From: Sulfolobus sp. SCGC AB-777_G06
GTDB taxonomy: Archaea; Thermoproteota; Thermoprotei_A; Sulfolobales; Sulfolobaceae
Length of the DNA stretch: 19,680 bases
Direction: 5' to 3'
NCBI GenBank assembly: GCA_003086555.1
Contig: QEFN01000020.1
Span: 1-19,680, forward strand
This document shows, in pieces, positions 7,806 through 15,403 of the stretch (its first letter is position 1; each line of letters opens with the position of its first letter). Below the pieces are notes generated by a model, which saw nothing but the letters and a program-made list of their open reading frames with translations, was not told where the DNA came from and made no database searches. The position numbers were made by a program, and so were the translations under genes.

Positions 7806-8235
7806 AGTAAATATAGAAAAGTGAACATTATACTCGACTTGGGTTTTACCTCTCCTGATTCATTGTTTATATATTTAGTTTAAGTAAATTAGAGTATTTA
7901 AAGAAAAAGATATAGACTTCTTCTCATTTTCATAAAAGTTTAGGAGAATGATAATAACTATGCTCGATCTCAAACAAGCTCTAATATACACTCAAATACG
8001 TACTAGTAGTTCTAGCTTGCTAAAAACTTAATATGCTACTAAAAAGTTGAACTAGTTATAAGGTTCAAATAAAGAGGGACTTAGGAGAATGAGAAAAAGG
8101 TAGGATATCCCTGAGAGGTATTAAGCGGAGCTTACATAGTTTTCCATTGCGTCCTCTAAAAGCACATGATAGAAGTTTCAGAAAGGACTTAAAACCTTAC
8201 GATGAAGATTCTTAATCATTAAAATGTTACATTAA
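7806..8235. other. Intergenic, no gene seen
   Basis: AT-rich DNA with scattered stops in all frames. A minus-strand frame near 8075-8195 (reading FLKLLSCAFRGRNGKLCKL) has no recognisable family. No tRNA, hairpin terminator or repeat array was found here. Confidence 0.3.
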
Positions 8236-8346
8236 ATGATATTTGAGGAATTGCAGAAGTGGAAGAAAGTATTGCAGAAGTCTAGATATGACATCAAGAT
8301 AGACTTAGATATAATCAGGGAGATTGCAGAGAAGGCTAAAAATTAA
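8236..8346 (+). CDS. Possible 36-residue protein or gene fragment
   Basis: An ATG at 8236 opens a highly charged 36-codon frame ending at TAA 8344-8346, with helical patterning (FEELQKWKKVLQKS, then KIDLDIIREIAEKAKN). The Lys/Glu-rich amphipathic helix and its isolation in a gene-poor gap suggest a tiny protein or the surviving end of a larger one, perhaps an antitoxin-like helix pair. No Shine-Dalgarno motif; the upstream DNA is AT-rich enough for a promoter but not distinctive. Confidence 0.35.
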   Translation: MIFEELQKWKKVLQKSRYDIKIDLDIIREIAEKAKN

Positions 8347-8409
8347 TATAAGATGTACAGTGTGATAGATGCTATCTAAAACTCTACTTCCCTTAAACTA
8401 CCTAAATGT

Positions 8410-9372
8410 TTACTTACTCTTTACTGCTAACCACGGCTCATCTTCTACGAAGAACTTATCCGTAATTAACGGCTCCCACCACCATCTGTTATTTAAATAC
8501 CACTCGTAAGTTTTTCTCAGTCCTTCTTTGAAGGGTGTTACTTCATACTTCATCCTTGTTATCATACAATACCTTCTGTCGTGACCAGGTCTATCTGAGA
8601 CGAATTTTATCCTAACCTCTTTGCCACTCACTTCCTCCAACATCTTCAGTATCTCGAGCACGTTATATCTCTGTCCACCCGGGATGTTATAAGCTTCTCC
8701 TTTCCACTCCGCTTTTCTCATCACATCGAAAACTATCCTAGCAGTGTCCTCTACAAATATCCAGTCCCTTTCAGCTTTGCCATCACCGTACACCGGCACA
8801 TGCATCCCTAGCAGTGTCCTAATTATAGCCTTAGGTATTAACTTTTCAGGGAACTGCCTGGGACCGTAGTTATTAGACGGTCTCACTAAAATCGCGTTTA
8901 TGCCGTAAGTTCTTACGTAAGCCTTTACGAATAGGTCAGCTGATGCTTTAGAGGCACTATAAGGCGATGATGGCCTTAAAGGTGAGTTCTCATCTCCGCA
9001 CTCCTCACCGTAGACTTCGTCTGTTGAAATGTGGATGTATTTAAAACCGAACTTCCTTGAAGCCTCAAGTAGGTTTACGGCACCAAGCACGTTAGTGGTT
9101 ATGAAATCTTGGGGTTTGTAAATCGATCTATCTACATGAGTCTCAGCTGCGAAATTTATCACTACATCAGGAGAATAGTCTTTAATTATATCGTGTATTT
9201 GCTCGTTCCTTACGTCAGCTTGGATAAAATCGTGGTCTGTCTCTTTAAGGTTTTCCTTTCTCCCAGCGTAGGTTAATAGGTCGACTACAAGGGGTCTGAT
9301 CCCCCTCTTGTTTAACTCCCTCACGAAAGCAGAACCTATGAATCCCGCTCCACCAACTACGATGATTTTCAT
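8410..9372 (-). CDS. rmlB: dTDP-glucose 4,6-dehydratase (RmlB)
   Basis: Extended short-chain dehydrogenase of 320 residues from the chosen start. The NAD-binding GGAGFIGS is at 7-14, the catalytic Thr-Asp-Glu in STDEVYGEE at 117-119, and the Tyr-xxx-Lys pair at Tyr138/Lys142 in PYSASKASAD. RPSNNYGPRQFPEKLIP (164-180) is the nucleotide-sugar segment. It converts dTDP-glucose to dTDP-4-keto-6-deoxyglucose, the second step of dTDP-rhamnose synthesis. The frame is open 14 codons further upstream. The ATG at 9372 is preferred because it overlaps the rmlA stop as ATGA and starts right at the Rossmann strand (MKIIVVGG). Last gene of the rmlD-rmlA-rmlB unit. Cytoplasmic. Confidence 0.95.
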   Translation of the reverse strand: MKIIVVGGAGFIGSAFVRELNKRGIRPLVVDLLTYAGRKENLKETDHDFIQADVRNEQIHDIIKDYSPDVVINFAAETHVDRSIYKPQDFITTNVLGAVNLLEASRKFGFKYIHISTDEVYGEECGDENSPLRPSSPYSASKASADLFVKAYVRTYGINAILVRPSNNYGPRQFPEKLIPKAIIRTLLGMHVPVYGDGKAERDWIFVEDTARIVFDVMRKAEWKGEAYNIPGGQRYNVLEILKMLEEVSGKEVRIKFVSDRPGHDRRYCMITRMKYEVTPFKEGLRKTYEWYLNNRWWWEPLITDKFFVEDEPWLAVKSK

Positions 9373-10403
9373 AGTATCACCGAAGAGTTCTCGCCTATAA
9401 TTAATTTTTGCCACCTTCCACCCTTTTCAACAGTAGCGTTATTTCCTATCAAAGAGTCCATTAGTGTCACTCCCCTTATCTTAACGCGGTCAAGGATTAC
9501 ACTGTACTCTATCTCACTGTCTGTTATTTCGCTCTGCTCGCCAACAGAAGTGAAAGGTCCTACATAGGAGTTGACAATTTTCGTGTCCCTTCCTACGTAA
9601 GTCGGCCCTCTTACCACAGAGTTCTTTATTACAGCTCCTTTCTCGATTATTACTCTCCCGTCAATTGTAGAGTTCTCTATTACACCTTCAACCTTCCTTT
9701 CAGCATATCTATCTAACAAGAATGCGTTGGCCTCTAAGATATCCCTTGGAGTTCCCGTGTCCTTCCACCAACCCTGAACTATCTCGTAATCCACTTCCTT
9801 ACCTCTGTCTATTAGTCCTTGTAATGCATCTGTTATCTCAAGTTCGCCTCTCCAGCTTGGTTTTAACGATTCGATAACATCAAAGATCTCCCTCGTGAAC
9901 CCGTAAACACCTACTAGGGCTAAGTCAGAAATCGGTTCTTTAGGCTTCTCGACTAGTTTTATGACCTTCCCGTCCTTTATCACGGCTACTCCAAACCTGT
10001 TAGGGTTGTCAACCTTAGCGAGTAGGATTGAAGCCGAGCCTTTAAAAGAGGAGAACTTACTCAGATCGTAAGGAACTACGTTGTCCCCTAAGTAAACTAA
10101 GAACCTATCCGACACTACGTCCTTCACCTTATAAACAGCATCAGCTAGTCCTCTAGCTTTACCTTGGTAAACGTAAGTTATCCTCACTCCGAACCTACTA
10201 CCGTCTCCGTAATAGTCTACAACACGTGTGGGCGTGTTATCACCTAAGATAATTATTACGTCCTTTATCCCAGCGTCTCTGATCTGTTCTAAAACCCACT
10301 GTGAAACCGGTTTCCCTGCTACTTTTATCAACTGTTTCGGACCGGTGTGAGTTAACGGTCTAAGTCTTGTCCCTTGTCCTCCGTGTAGGATTACCGCCTC
10401 CAT
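9369..10403 (-). CDS. rmlA: Glucose-1-phosphate thymidylyltransferase, long form (RmlA)
   Basis: 344 residues in two domains. The N-terminal nucleotidyltransferase has HGGQGTRLRPLT (7-18), PKQLIKVAGKP (22-32), the metal-binding YLGDN, the EKP segment and WRGELEITD. The C-terminal part (about 240-344) is a left-handed beta-helix with hexapeptide repeats (VIENSTIDGRVIIEKGAV onwards). This is the long archaeal type rather than the 290-residue bacterial enzyme. It joins dTTP and glucose-1-phosphate to give dTDP-glucose, the entry step to dTDP-L-rhamnose. Long archaeal relatives can also use other sugar phosphates or carry acetyltransferase activity in the beta-helix; that is not shown here. It starts 1 nt after the rmlD stop and overlaps rmlB by 4 nt. 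Confidence 0.93.
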   Translation of the reverse strand: MEAVILHGGQGTRLRPLTHTGPKQLIKVAGKPVSQWVLEQIRDAGIKDVIIILGDNTPTRVVDYYGDGSRFGVRITYVYQGKARGLADAVYKVKDVVSDRFLVYLGDNVVPYDLSKFSSFKGSASILLAKVDNPNRFGVAVIKDGKVIKLVEKPKEPISDLALVGVYGFTREIFDVIESLKPSWRGELEITDALQGLIDRGKEVDYEIVQGWWKDTGTPRDILEANAFLLDRYAERKVEGVIENSTIDGRVIIEKGAVIKNSVVRGPTYVGRDTKIVNSYVGPFTSVGEQSEITDSEIEYSVILDRVKIRGVTLMDSLIGNNATVEKGGRWQKLIIGENSSVIL

Positions 10404-10404
10404 C

Positions 10405-11229
10405 TCATACCACCATACCGTCTAGGTCTAAACTGTAAAAATCAACGGATAAGAACCTCCTAGCCTTGGAGGAGTCTAAAGAGGAGTCGAAGGGTCTCTT
10501 AGCTACCCACCCTTTAACCTCATCTACTTCCCTCACTTCTCCTGACAAATTGAACTTTTCTTTAATCTTTAATGCTAACTCATAACGTGATATCCTCTCG
10601 CTTGCAACATTTAGTAAACCGGTTTTTCTAAGGGTCAACAACTCTTCTACAGCTGAAGCGAGTTTCCTCGCGGAAATAGGCGAGTAATAACCTTTATATG
10701 CGAAGATTGTCTTTCCCTCTTTCAATGTCTTATACACGTAGACTGGAAATCCCTTGTGCCTGAACACTCCAGAAGTCCTTATAACAAGGCTGTCGTCATA
10801 TGATAAAGCAAAGGTCTCTCCTAATAGCTTGGTGAGTCCATAGTAGTTTATCGGGTTGGGTAAGTCCTCTTCTTTGTATTTGCCCTTTATTCCGTCAAAA
10901 ATGTAGTCCGTGCTGATGTGAATAAAGTAAGCATCTATTACCCTACTTGCCCTCACCATGTGCCTTACTGCTTCAGCGTTTATTTTATACGCCTTCTCTC
11001 TTTCTGTTTCGCACTTGTCTACGTCAGTCATAGCTGCAGTGTTTATTATAACTTCGGGTCTGGTCTTGATTATGAAATCTTCCAGATGTGCAAAATCGGT
11101 TATATCCATCTTATAACCGTCAGGGATTTCTGACGAGTTGTACAACTTGATGACTTGGTGTTTTTTAGAAAGTAATTTAACTATTTCAACGCCTAACTGA
11201 CCTGAGGCTCCTATTAGTAATACCCGCAT
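10405..11229 (-). CDS. rmlD: dTDP-4-dehydrorhamnose reductase (RmlD)
   Basis: 274-residue short-chain dehydrogenase. The cofactor loop GASGQLG is at 7-13, followed by MDITD (41-45) and NTAAMTDVDKCE (63-74). STDYIFDG is at 106-113 and the catalytic pair Tyr130/Lys134 lies in YYGLTK. It reduces dTDP-4-keto-L-rhamnose to dTDP-L-rhamnose with NAD(P)H, the last step of the pathway. First gene of the rmlD-rmlA-rmlB transcript, with its ATG about 26 nt below a TTTATAAT box; the stop is 1 nt before the rmlA start. Slightly shorter than bacterial homologues (about 290-300), with no missing motif. Confidence 0.93.
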   Translation of the reverse strand: MRVLLIGASGQLGVEIVKLLSKKHQVIKLYNSSEIPDGYKMDITDFAHLEDFIIKTRPEVIINTAAMTDVDKCETEREKAYKINAEAVRHMVRASRVIDAYFIHISTDYIFDGIKGKYKEEDLPNPINYYGLTKLLGETFALSYDDSLVIRTSGVFRHKGFPVYVYKTLKEGKTIFAYKGYYSPISARKLASAVEELLTLRKTGLLNVASERISRYELALKIKEKFNLSGEVREVDEVKGWVAKRPFDSSLDSSKARRFLSVDFYSLDLDGMVV

Positions 11230-11251
11230 TGTACTTATTATTCAATAGAAA

Positions 11252-11260
11252 TTATAAATC
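11252..11260 (-). promoter_or_regulatory. TATA element of the rmlDAB operon
   Basis: On the minus strand GATTTATAAT, preceded by an A-rich stretch (BRE-like), is centred about 26 nt upstream of the rmlD ATG (11229-11227). This fits a leaderless operon transcript. Confidence 0.6.
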
Positions 11261-11419
11261 TTTTTTTCATACTGATGAAATAGAAAAAAGATCTTGTAGA
11301 ATAATTAATAAAGTGTTAAATAAAATTGATTACAAGGAAAATTAATTAAACTATGAAAACGATAGGAGACCCTTATATATCTTTTTATTTGTAATAAATT
11401 AACAAGAACACTGGAAAGT

Positions 11420-11950
11420 TTAAGAAAACACTTCAGCCTTATCAAGAGGAGGACATTGTCTGTCCTTATCGCTTATTATAATCTCTTTTATCGCCCAGTC
11501 AATATACGAATAGTTAATGCATCTCTCATGTTGAGGTGAATAATCGTTATGAGTAACGAAGTAAACAACTAGAGAGTCCTCGAGCGCCTGAAAACCGTGG
11601 GCAAACCCCGGAGGAATCCATAGCATGTAGTGGTTTGACTCGCTTAATTCTGCACTTATATACTTTCCAAAAGTTGAGGAAGACCTTCTAATATCAACTG
11701 CGACATCTAATATTTTCCCTTTAGGGACGAACACAATTTTTCCTTGTTCCTTTGGTGTTATCTGATAATGTAAACCCCTCACTACTCCTCTAACCGAGAA
11801 GGACATGTTAACTTGGAGGGGTATCGGAATGTTATGTTTACTGAAATCTGTAGACTTAAACACTTCAAGGAAGAACCCTCTTTTGTCAGGAAAGACCTTT
11901 GGCTTTACTAAGAGTACTCCCATACCAAGGTCTTCAAAATCAAAAGGCAT
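11420..11950 (-). CDS. rmlC: dTDP-4-dehydrorhamnose 3,5-epimerase (RmlC)
   Basis: 176-residue cupin, the normal family length. Visible motifs are DKRGFFLEVFK (22-32), the substrate loop VRGVVRGLHYQ with catalytic His61, KIVFVPKGKILDVAVDIRRSS with Lys71 and Asp86 (conserved in the family), and WIPPGFAHGFQAL (111-123). The aromatic Tyr130 in VVYFV occupies the acid/base position. It epimerises C3 and C5 of dTDP-4-keto-6-deoxyglucose, the third step of dTDP-rhamnose synthesis. It is separated from rmlD by 190 nt and has its own promoter, so the four genes form two transcription units (C and D-A-B) in the same direction. Cytoplasmic dimer in known homologues. Confidence 0.94.
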   Translation of the reverse strand: MPFDFEDLGMGVLLVKPKVFPDKRGFFLEVFKSTDFSKHNIPIPLQVNMSFSVRGVVRGLHYQITPKEQGKIVFVPKGKILDVAVDIRRSSSTFGKYISAELSESNHYMLWIPPGFAHGFQALEDSLVVYFVTHNDYSPQHERCINYSYIDWAIKEIIISDKDRQCPPLDKAEVFS

Positions 11951-11970
11951 GATTTGAAATTAACTTTCGT

Positions 11971-11980
11971 ATATATAAAA
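11971..11980 (-). promoter_or_regulatory. TATA element of rmlC
   Basis: TTTTATATAT on the minus strand is centred about 25 nt upstream of the rmlC ATG (11950-11948), preceded by an A-rich BRE-like stretch. Confidence 0.6.
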
Positions 11981-12319
11981 TGATTTTAATAAAAAAGTAG
12001 CCACATATAACTCATTTTCTAAGTCTCCTCTTTGCAATTTACGATGCTACTCCAAACTTAATCAATGATACCGTGTAAAGTCAATAAACCCGTTACGTTC
12101 GCCTCAGGTTGAACTCTCAGGCACTGATGTAGCTTTAATGCCTACTCTAATGAGGAAAGGATAACATTTAAAAAGGGGAAAAGAATGGATGTAACTTCAG
12201 CCAAGTCAACGTAGATTAGTAGGAGCTACACAAGTAGGATTAGAGAGATTCTAAACTAACTAGTATATTTTGATTAAATATACCAGTGTCACTCATTTAT
12301 AGTTTTGTGGCATCATCAA
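11981..12319. other. Intergenic, no gene seen
   Basis: Between the rmlC promoter and the 3' end of the TldE-like gene all frames are broken. No clear hairpin terminator, tRNA or repeat was found. AT-rich stretches near 12256-12275 could serve as a promoter or terminator, but nothing decides. Confidence 0.3.
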
Positions 12320-13324
12320 TTAATATATTATTGGTCTAACCTTCATCCTCAGATAAGGGGCTATACCTCCGTGGTGGTCATCAATATAACCGCTCCTAAC
12401 TTCTTTAGTCAACGCATCAATAGTGTCGAGCTCTTGTAAAGGGATGGCTATCTCTCTGACCAGTATATCCCCTTTTCCCATCAGCGTTACTCTTCTTGGA
12501 AAAATCCTTATACTGTTCTTTACTAACTCACTCCTTTCAACGCCGGTTATAATCAACCCCTCTCTCGTCTCCTCCCTTAACTCCTCTAAACTCCAGTCCC
12601 CGTTCTTAACGACTAGGTTGAAGTAATCTGGCTTAGGGATCACCCCTCTAGCGTTACCCGGCTGACCTCTACTTAGTGTTCCTAAATAACTCAGTACGTA
12701 ACCGTCTCCAATGACCTCTTTTCTCCTAGTCCTCACCCCCTCATCATCAAATGTAGAAAAACCGATGAGCTCCTGGTTCAACGGGTCGTCTATTAAAGTC
12801 ACACTCTGTGAAAACCTCTCTTCAAGCTTTAACATAGGTCTGTCAGCCCTCAACATAAATATAACGTGATGGAAAAGATGAAGTGTTACCTCGGGGTCTA
12901 AAATACCATAAGTCCGTTCTAAGCTAAACACCCTTGACTGTGCCGTCTCCTTAACCGTGCCCCTTAGGTAGTCTATTACTGTGGGGATATCAGAGGGGTC
13001 TCCAGCATAGGAGAACTTAACACCTTTGTATTCCACAATGTTAACGACTTTTTCTTCTACGCATTGGTCAACTGCACGAGTGAGTAACTTAGAAATAGCA
13101 TAACCTTCCGTAATTCTGATCCCCTCGGCTTTGGAAAACTGATCTACTGCTGGAGACCTATACGAAGTACATGGTTCGTGTTCTGGGACTTTGTCCTCAT
13201 CTACCTTAGTTAAAGTCCATCCATGCCTCGTGAAATAACGAGTCGCGGTTACTTCTCTGTACTCCTTAAAGTTACCGTGAGGAGTTATGTGATAAATGAC
13301 CTCCTTCACGGTAAAAGTCTGCAC
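12320..13324 (-). CDS. TldE/PmbA-like protein of the TldD/PmbA family
   Basis: 334 residues, shorter than the usual 430-460. The C-terminal half carries the family pattern GVRTRRKEVIGDGYVLSYLGT (about 195-215), GNARGVIPKPDYFNLVV (226-242) and the EELREETREGLIITG block (250-264). A TldD-type HExxxH zinc motif is not present, which points to the non-catalytic TldE/PmbA partner. TldD/TldE form a cytoplasmic protease that processes modified or unfolded peptides. No tldD neighbour is in view, so it is an orphan or pairs with a distant partner. The start is uncertain: GTG at 13324 gives the longest form, while GTG at 13309 (MKEVIYHITP) fits the TATA-like AAATAATATA at 13328-13337 better. The N-terminal domain is reduced but the frame is intact. 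Confidence 0.75.
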   Translation of the reverse strand: MQTFTVKEVIYHITPHGNFKEYREVTATRYFTRHGWTLTKVDEDKVPEHEPCTSYRSPAVDQFSKAEGIRITEGYAISKLLTRAVDQCVEEKVVNIVEYKGVKFSYAGDPSDIPTVIDYLRGTVKETAQSRVFSLERTYGILDPEVTLHLFHHVIFMLRADRPMLKLEERFSQSVTLIDDPLNQELIGFSTFDDEGVRTRRKEVIGDGYVLSYLGTLSRGQPGNARGVIPKPDYFNLVVKNGDWSLEELREETREGLIITGVERSELVKNSIRIFPRRVTLMGKGDILVREIAIPLQELDTIDALTKEVRSGYIDDHHGGIAPYLRMKVRPIIY

Positions 13325-13574
13325 GGTATATTATTTGTGTCAGAAAACTTAAGCTTACCGTGATGTAAGAGTCACTAGAGATTCTCATGACGTTAAATAA
13401 TGAGAGTTTTTTCACACCTTAAAATTAAACCTTTTTACCAAATGTGAAGTATTTATGAGAAAAGGTTTATAATTAATATGTGGAGGCGATATACTGTGTT
13501 TGAGGAAAATTAAGGGGGATTTATGGGGCCGATAACTTCGCTAAAGAAGCACCGTCTTCTATTAGGGAGAATAA
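13325..13574. other. Intergenic with an orphan hairpin and gene-like debris
   Basis: TCTCAT/ATGAGA (13383-13388 with 13400-13405) followed by a T-run looks like a terminator but has no plus-strand gene in front of it. A TATA-like TTTATAATTAAT (13466-13477) precedes a short plus-strand stretch reading EAIYCV-stop-GKLRGIYGADNFAKEAP, which looks like coding debris. Confidence 0.3.
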
Positions 13575-13724
13575 TAATTCAGGTTAATTAATCACTTTGT
13601 AGTGTACACCAAGAAGATGAAGAACTTCATTGAACACTCTAGGGATGTTTTTAAAAAGTTTTCAAGCATCCCTCAAACTGCAAGGATTTTCCCCAATAAA
13701 TGCTATACAAGTTTGATATTATAA
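13575..13724 (+). pseudogene. Unidentified gene fragment
   Basis: An open frame without a start codon reads HFVVYTKKMKNFIEHSRD and then VFKKFSSIPQTARIFPNKCY, ending at TAA 13722-13724. The sequence is protein-like (basic amphipathic helix) and may continue the debris at 13484-13570 in another frame. No family was recognised. Confidence 0.3.
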
Positions 13725-13765
13725 TGTAAAACTTTTGTAGTTGAGTTAAAATACGTTCCCATACT

Positions 13766-13842
13766 TTAGCTTACCTTATCACATTAAGCGGAGATTAGAA
13801 GTGATTAAAAATGATGAATAATTACTTAAAAATATTACAGAC
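13766..13842. repeat. Diverged direct repeat, copy 1 (left of vapBC)
   Basis: This stretch of about 75 nt aligns with 15081-15156. The best part is AAGCGGAGATTAGAAGTGAT and onward versus AAGGGGATTAGAAGTAAT and onward. In one plus frame both copies read LEVIK-x-x-E-stop-L-x-K-x-x-T, with a TAA here and a TAG in copy 2 at the same codon. The pattern of changes suggests a shared coding ancestor rather than a target-site duplication. Confidence 0.55.
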
Positions 13843-13844
13843 AT

Positions 13845-14273
13845 TCACAGAATCTTCACATTTAATTTCTTAAAATGTTTTTCATCAAAAGTGTAAATCT
13901 CGTTAATACCGTTATTCATCATTATAACATAAGCCAGAGCGTCATTAATGCTTACGTTTTCCTCATCGGCTATTTTAACAGCTTCGGTATAATCTTGTAC
14001 TGTGACTTGTTTTATGACAATATTCTCATTGCTAATTATGTTTTCAATAACCTTAATTGAGGTTGTGAGGTTAGATAAACTCTCAATTACGTTAGCAATT
14101 TCAGAGACGTGAACTACAGTAGTTAGAACTTTTTCCTCCCCGTTATCAATTTTTGCCAGTATTTCCTTTGCTTTCTCTTTCATTTTCTTAATCTTTTCAT
14201 TAACTGAACGTTTTGGTTTCAGTATTGCATAAATGAACACGTTAGAGTCTATAAACTTTACGTTTAAGCTCAT
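13845..14273 (-). CDS. vapC: PIN-domain ribonuclease toxin (VapC)
   Basis: 142 residues from the chosen ATG at 14273 (MSLNVKFIDSNVF); the frame extends 9 codons further upstream to 14300. PIN-domain acids are all present: Asp in FIDSNVFIYA, Glu in HVSEIANV, Asp in INDALAYVIM and Asp in YTFDEKHF. These bind Mg2+ for RNA cleavage; VapC toxins cut specific tRNAs or rRNA and are held inactive by VapB. The gene overlaps the upstream vapB by about 30 nt, so the two are co-translated. The ATG at 14273 is preferred because it sits just before the first PIN strand. A related repeat follows immediately after the stop. Confidence 0.88.
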   Translation of the reverse strand: MSLNVKFIDSNVFIYAILKPKRSVNEKIKKMKEKAKEILAKIDNGEEKVLTTVVHVSEIANVIESLSNLTTSIKVIENIISNENIVIKQVTVQDYTEAVKIADEENVSINDALAYVIMMNNGINEIYTFDEKHFKKLNVKIL

Positions 14274-14466
14274 GCCAATCACTTGGCAATTCTTCAACAT
14301 CTATGCTATCAATAAGTTTTGTTAAGTTTGAAGCACGGGGGTAAAGCTCAATCCTATCGTCTTTTAGAACTATAATGAACTCATCGGTGTTAAACTTGTC
14401 TCTCCATTCTTTTGGTATAACTATCCTTCCTTGGCTGTCAACTTTCTTTATTACCACTTTCTCCAT
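14242..14466 (-). CDS. vapB: AbrB/SpoVT-type antitoxin (VapB)
   Basis: 74 residues. The N-terminal swapped-hairpin DNA-binding domain is clear: KVDSQGRIVIPKEWRDKF (8-25) then DEFIIVLKDDRIELYPR (28-44). The C-terminal tail (about 46-74, IDSIDVEELPSDWHELKRKVYRL) is the segment that in VapB proteins wraps around the toxin. It overlaps the vapC start and would repress its own promoter while neutralising VapC. The ATG at 14466 is the only reasonable start; the region upstream is AT-rich (AATTATTTTTT at about 14475-14486) and abuts the 3' end of the GNAT pseudogene on the same strand. Confidence 0.88.
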   Translation of the reverse strand: MEKVVIKKVDSQGRIVIPKEWRDKFNTDEFIIVLKDDRIELYPRASNLTKLIDSIDVEELPSDWHELKRKVYRL

Positions 14467-14488
14467 CTTTTACCAAAAAATAATTGAA

Positions 14489-15065
14489 TTACCAATAATT
14501 AAGCTTAACTATCAAAATATTTAATCCCCTTCTTTCTAACTCTTCTTTAACTCTTTTTAGTACATAATCCGCGTTCTCTTCATAAAATAATAAGTTTACA
14601 TAAATCCTTTCTCTCAAGGATTATATGAACTCGTTAATTTTACCTAGTTTAGTGAAGTTTAATTTCTCTAAAAGCTTCTGTGACCTTATGTTCCTCTTAT
14701 CAACTCACACGGTTATTATTTTTAACTTTACGTTTTCTAAAGTATGTGAGAATGGTGCATAAATTAATCCTTTCCCTCTGAACTCCTTAGATACTGAATA
14801 AGCCAATTCGCTAACATGATTTTGTCTAGCAATGCCGAAATATTTGCCCCTTATAGCTTGCAATGATCTAACAACCTTATTCCCTTCAAGGGCTAAACAC
14901 ATGGGATTATCTTCCCATTTTATTTTCTTTACATCTTCTAACTTAACTTCTCGATACCGTATTATGGTATAATTTTCTGGGTCGTCCTTAAGCTCTTGTA
15001 AATACTCATAAAATTTCTCAGCTAATTTTCTTTACTTTTGAATAATTATCTATAAACTTGTACAT
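14489..15065 (-). pseudogene. GNAT-family N-acetyltransferase pseudogene
   Basis: Read from an ATG at 15065 (MYKFIDNYSKV), the frame breaks at an A-run (plus-strand TTTT 15026-15029), where removal of one base restores LAEKFYEYLQELKDDPENY. The main stretch contains the GNAT core: MCLALEGNKVV, the beta-strand HVSELAYSVSKEFRGKGL (acetyl-CoA-binding R/Q-x-x-G-x-G/A type loop) and then ITV followed by TGA (14705-14707). The same frame continues with DKRNIRSQKLLEKLNFTKLG, the typical N-x-x-S-x-x-L-x-x-x-x-GF end. A TAA at 14621-14623 follows, then SLRERIYVNLLFYEENADYV to 14489. One frameshift and two nonsense codons in an otherwise well-preserved 190-residue protein indicate recent loss. Substrate unknown. 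Confidence 0.8.
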
Positions 15066-15080
15066 AGATTTATTCAATTA

Positions 15081-15156
15081 TTTGCGCTTAGGACACTCTC
15101 TTAAGGGGATTAGAAGTAATTAAAGATAGCGAGTAGTTACGTAAAAGAGTTACAGT
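15081..15156. repeat. Diverged direct repeat, copy 2 (right of the vapBC/GNAT segment)
   Basis: Partner of 13766-13842. This copy reads LLRGLEVIKDSE-stop-LRKRVTVLGT on the plus strand and overlaps the last codons of the 46-residue minus-strand frame. The two copies lie about 1.3 kb apart and enclose vapC, vapB and the acetyltransferase relic. Confidence 0.55.
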
Positions 15157-15290
15157 CTTAGGGACAAAACAACGTCGGTTTTTGTTCCAGATGTCATATT
15201 AATAGCTTTTTCTTTAGCTTCTGGAGATACTGCAGATTCGACTAGACTCATTATCATTTTCCCTAGCATGCCTAATTTCTTACTACTCAT
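15150..15290 (-). CDS. Small protein of 46 residues, unknown function
   Basis: An ATG at 15290 is preceded by GGGGTGTTAGG, a good Shine-Dalgarno match (GGTG). A TATA-like CTTTTTAACC lies at 15362-15371. The product begins MSSKKLGMLGKMIMSLVES, an amphipathic helix rich in Met, Lys and Leu, followed by a charged helix AVSPEAKEKAINM and a C-terminal strand TKTDVVLSLRL. The presence of both a ribosome site and a promoter with an operator-like palindrome argues that this short frame is real. Family not recognised; it could be a small regulator, toxin or antitoxin. Confidence 0.5.
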   Translation of the reverse strand: MSSKKLGMLGKMIMSLVESAVSPEAKEKAINMTSGTKTDVVLSLRL

Positions 15291-15339
15291 CCTAACACCC
15301 CTTCTAGCAAACTATTTCCTCTTTGGCTTAACTAATCCT

Positions 15340-15357
15340 TGTAATACTCTTATTACA
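15340..15357. promoter_or_regulatory. Operator-like palindrome upstream of the 46-residue gene
   Basis: TGTAATA and TATTACA flank a 4-nt centre. The site lies just downstream of the minus-strand TATA-like CTTTTTAACC (15362-15371), where the transcription start is expected (about 15340). A repressor bound here would block initiation. Confidence 0.5.
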
Positions 15358-15403
15358 AAAGGTTAAAAAGCCTCGTCCCTTCACGGCTGGGAGGAAAACT
15401 CAG

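Noticed and set aside
10918..11133. Plus-strand open frame inside rmlD
   Set aside because: Antisense shadow of a well-supported gene.
12423..12626. Plus-strand open frame inside the TldE-like gene
   Set aside because: Antisense shadow.
13383..13412. Hairpin plus T-run resembling a bacterial-type terminator on the plus strand
   Set aside because: No plus-strand gene lies upstream to be terminated, and archaeal termination does not need a hairpin.
13808..13845. ATGATGA resembling a C box of a C/D guide RNA
   Set aside because: No matching D or D' box at the expected spacing.
13875..14060. Plus-strand open frame inside vapC
   Set aside because: Antisense shadow of a PIN-domain gene with all active-site acids.
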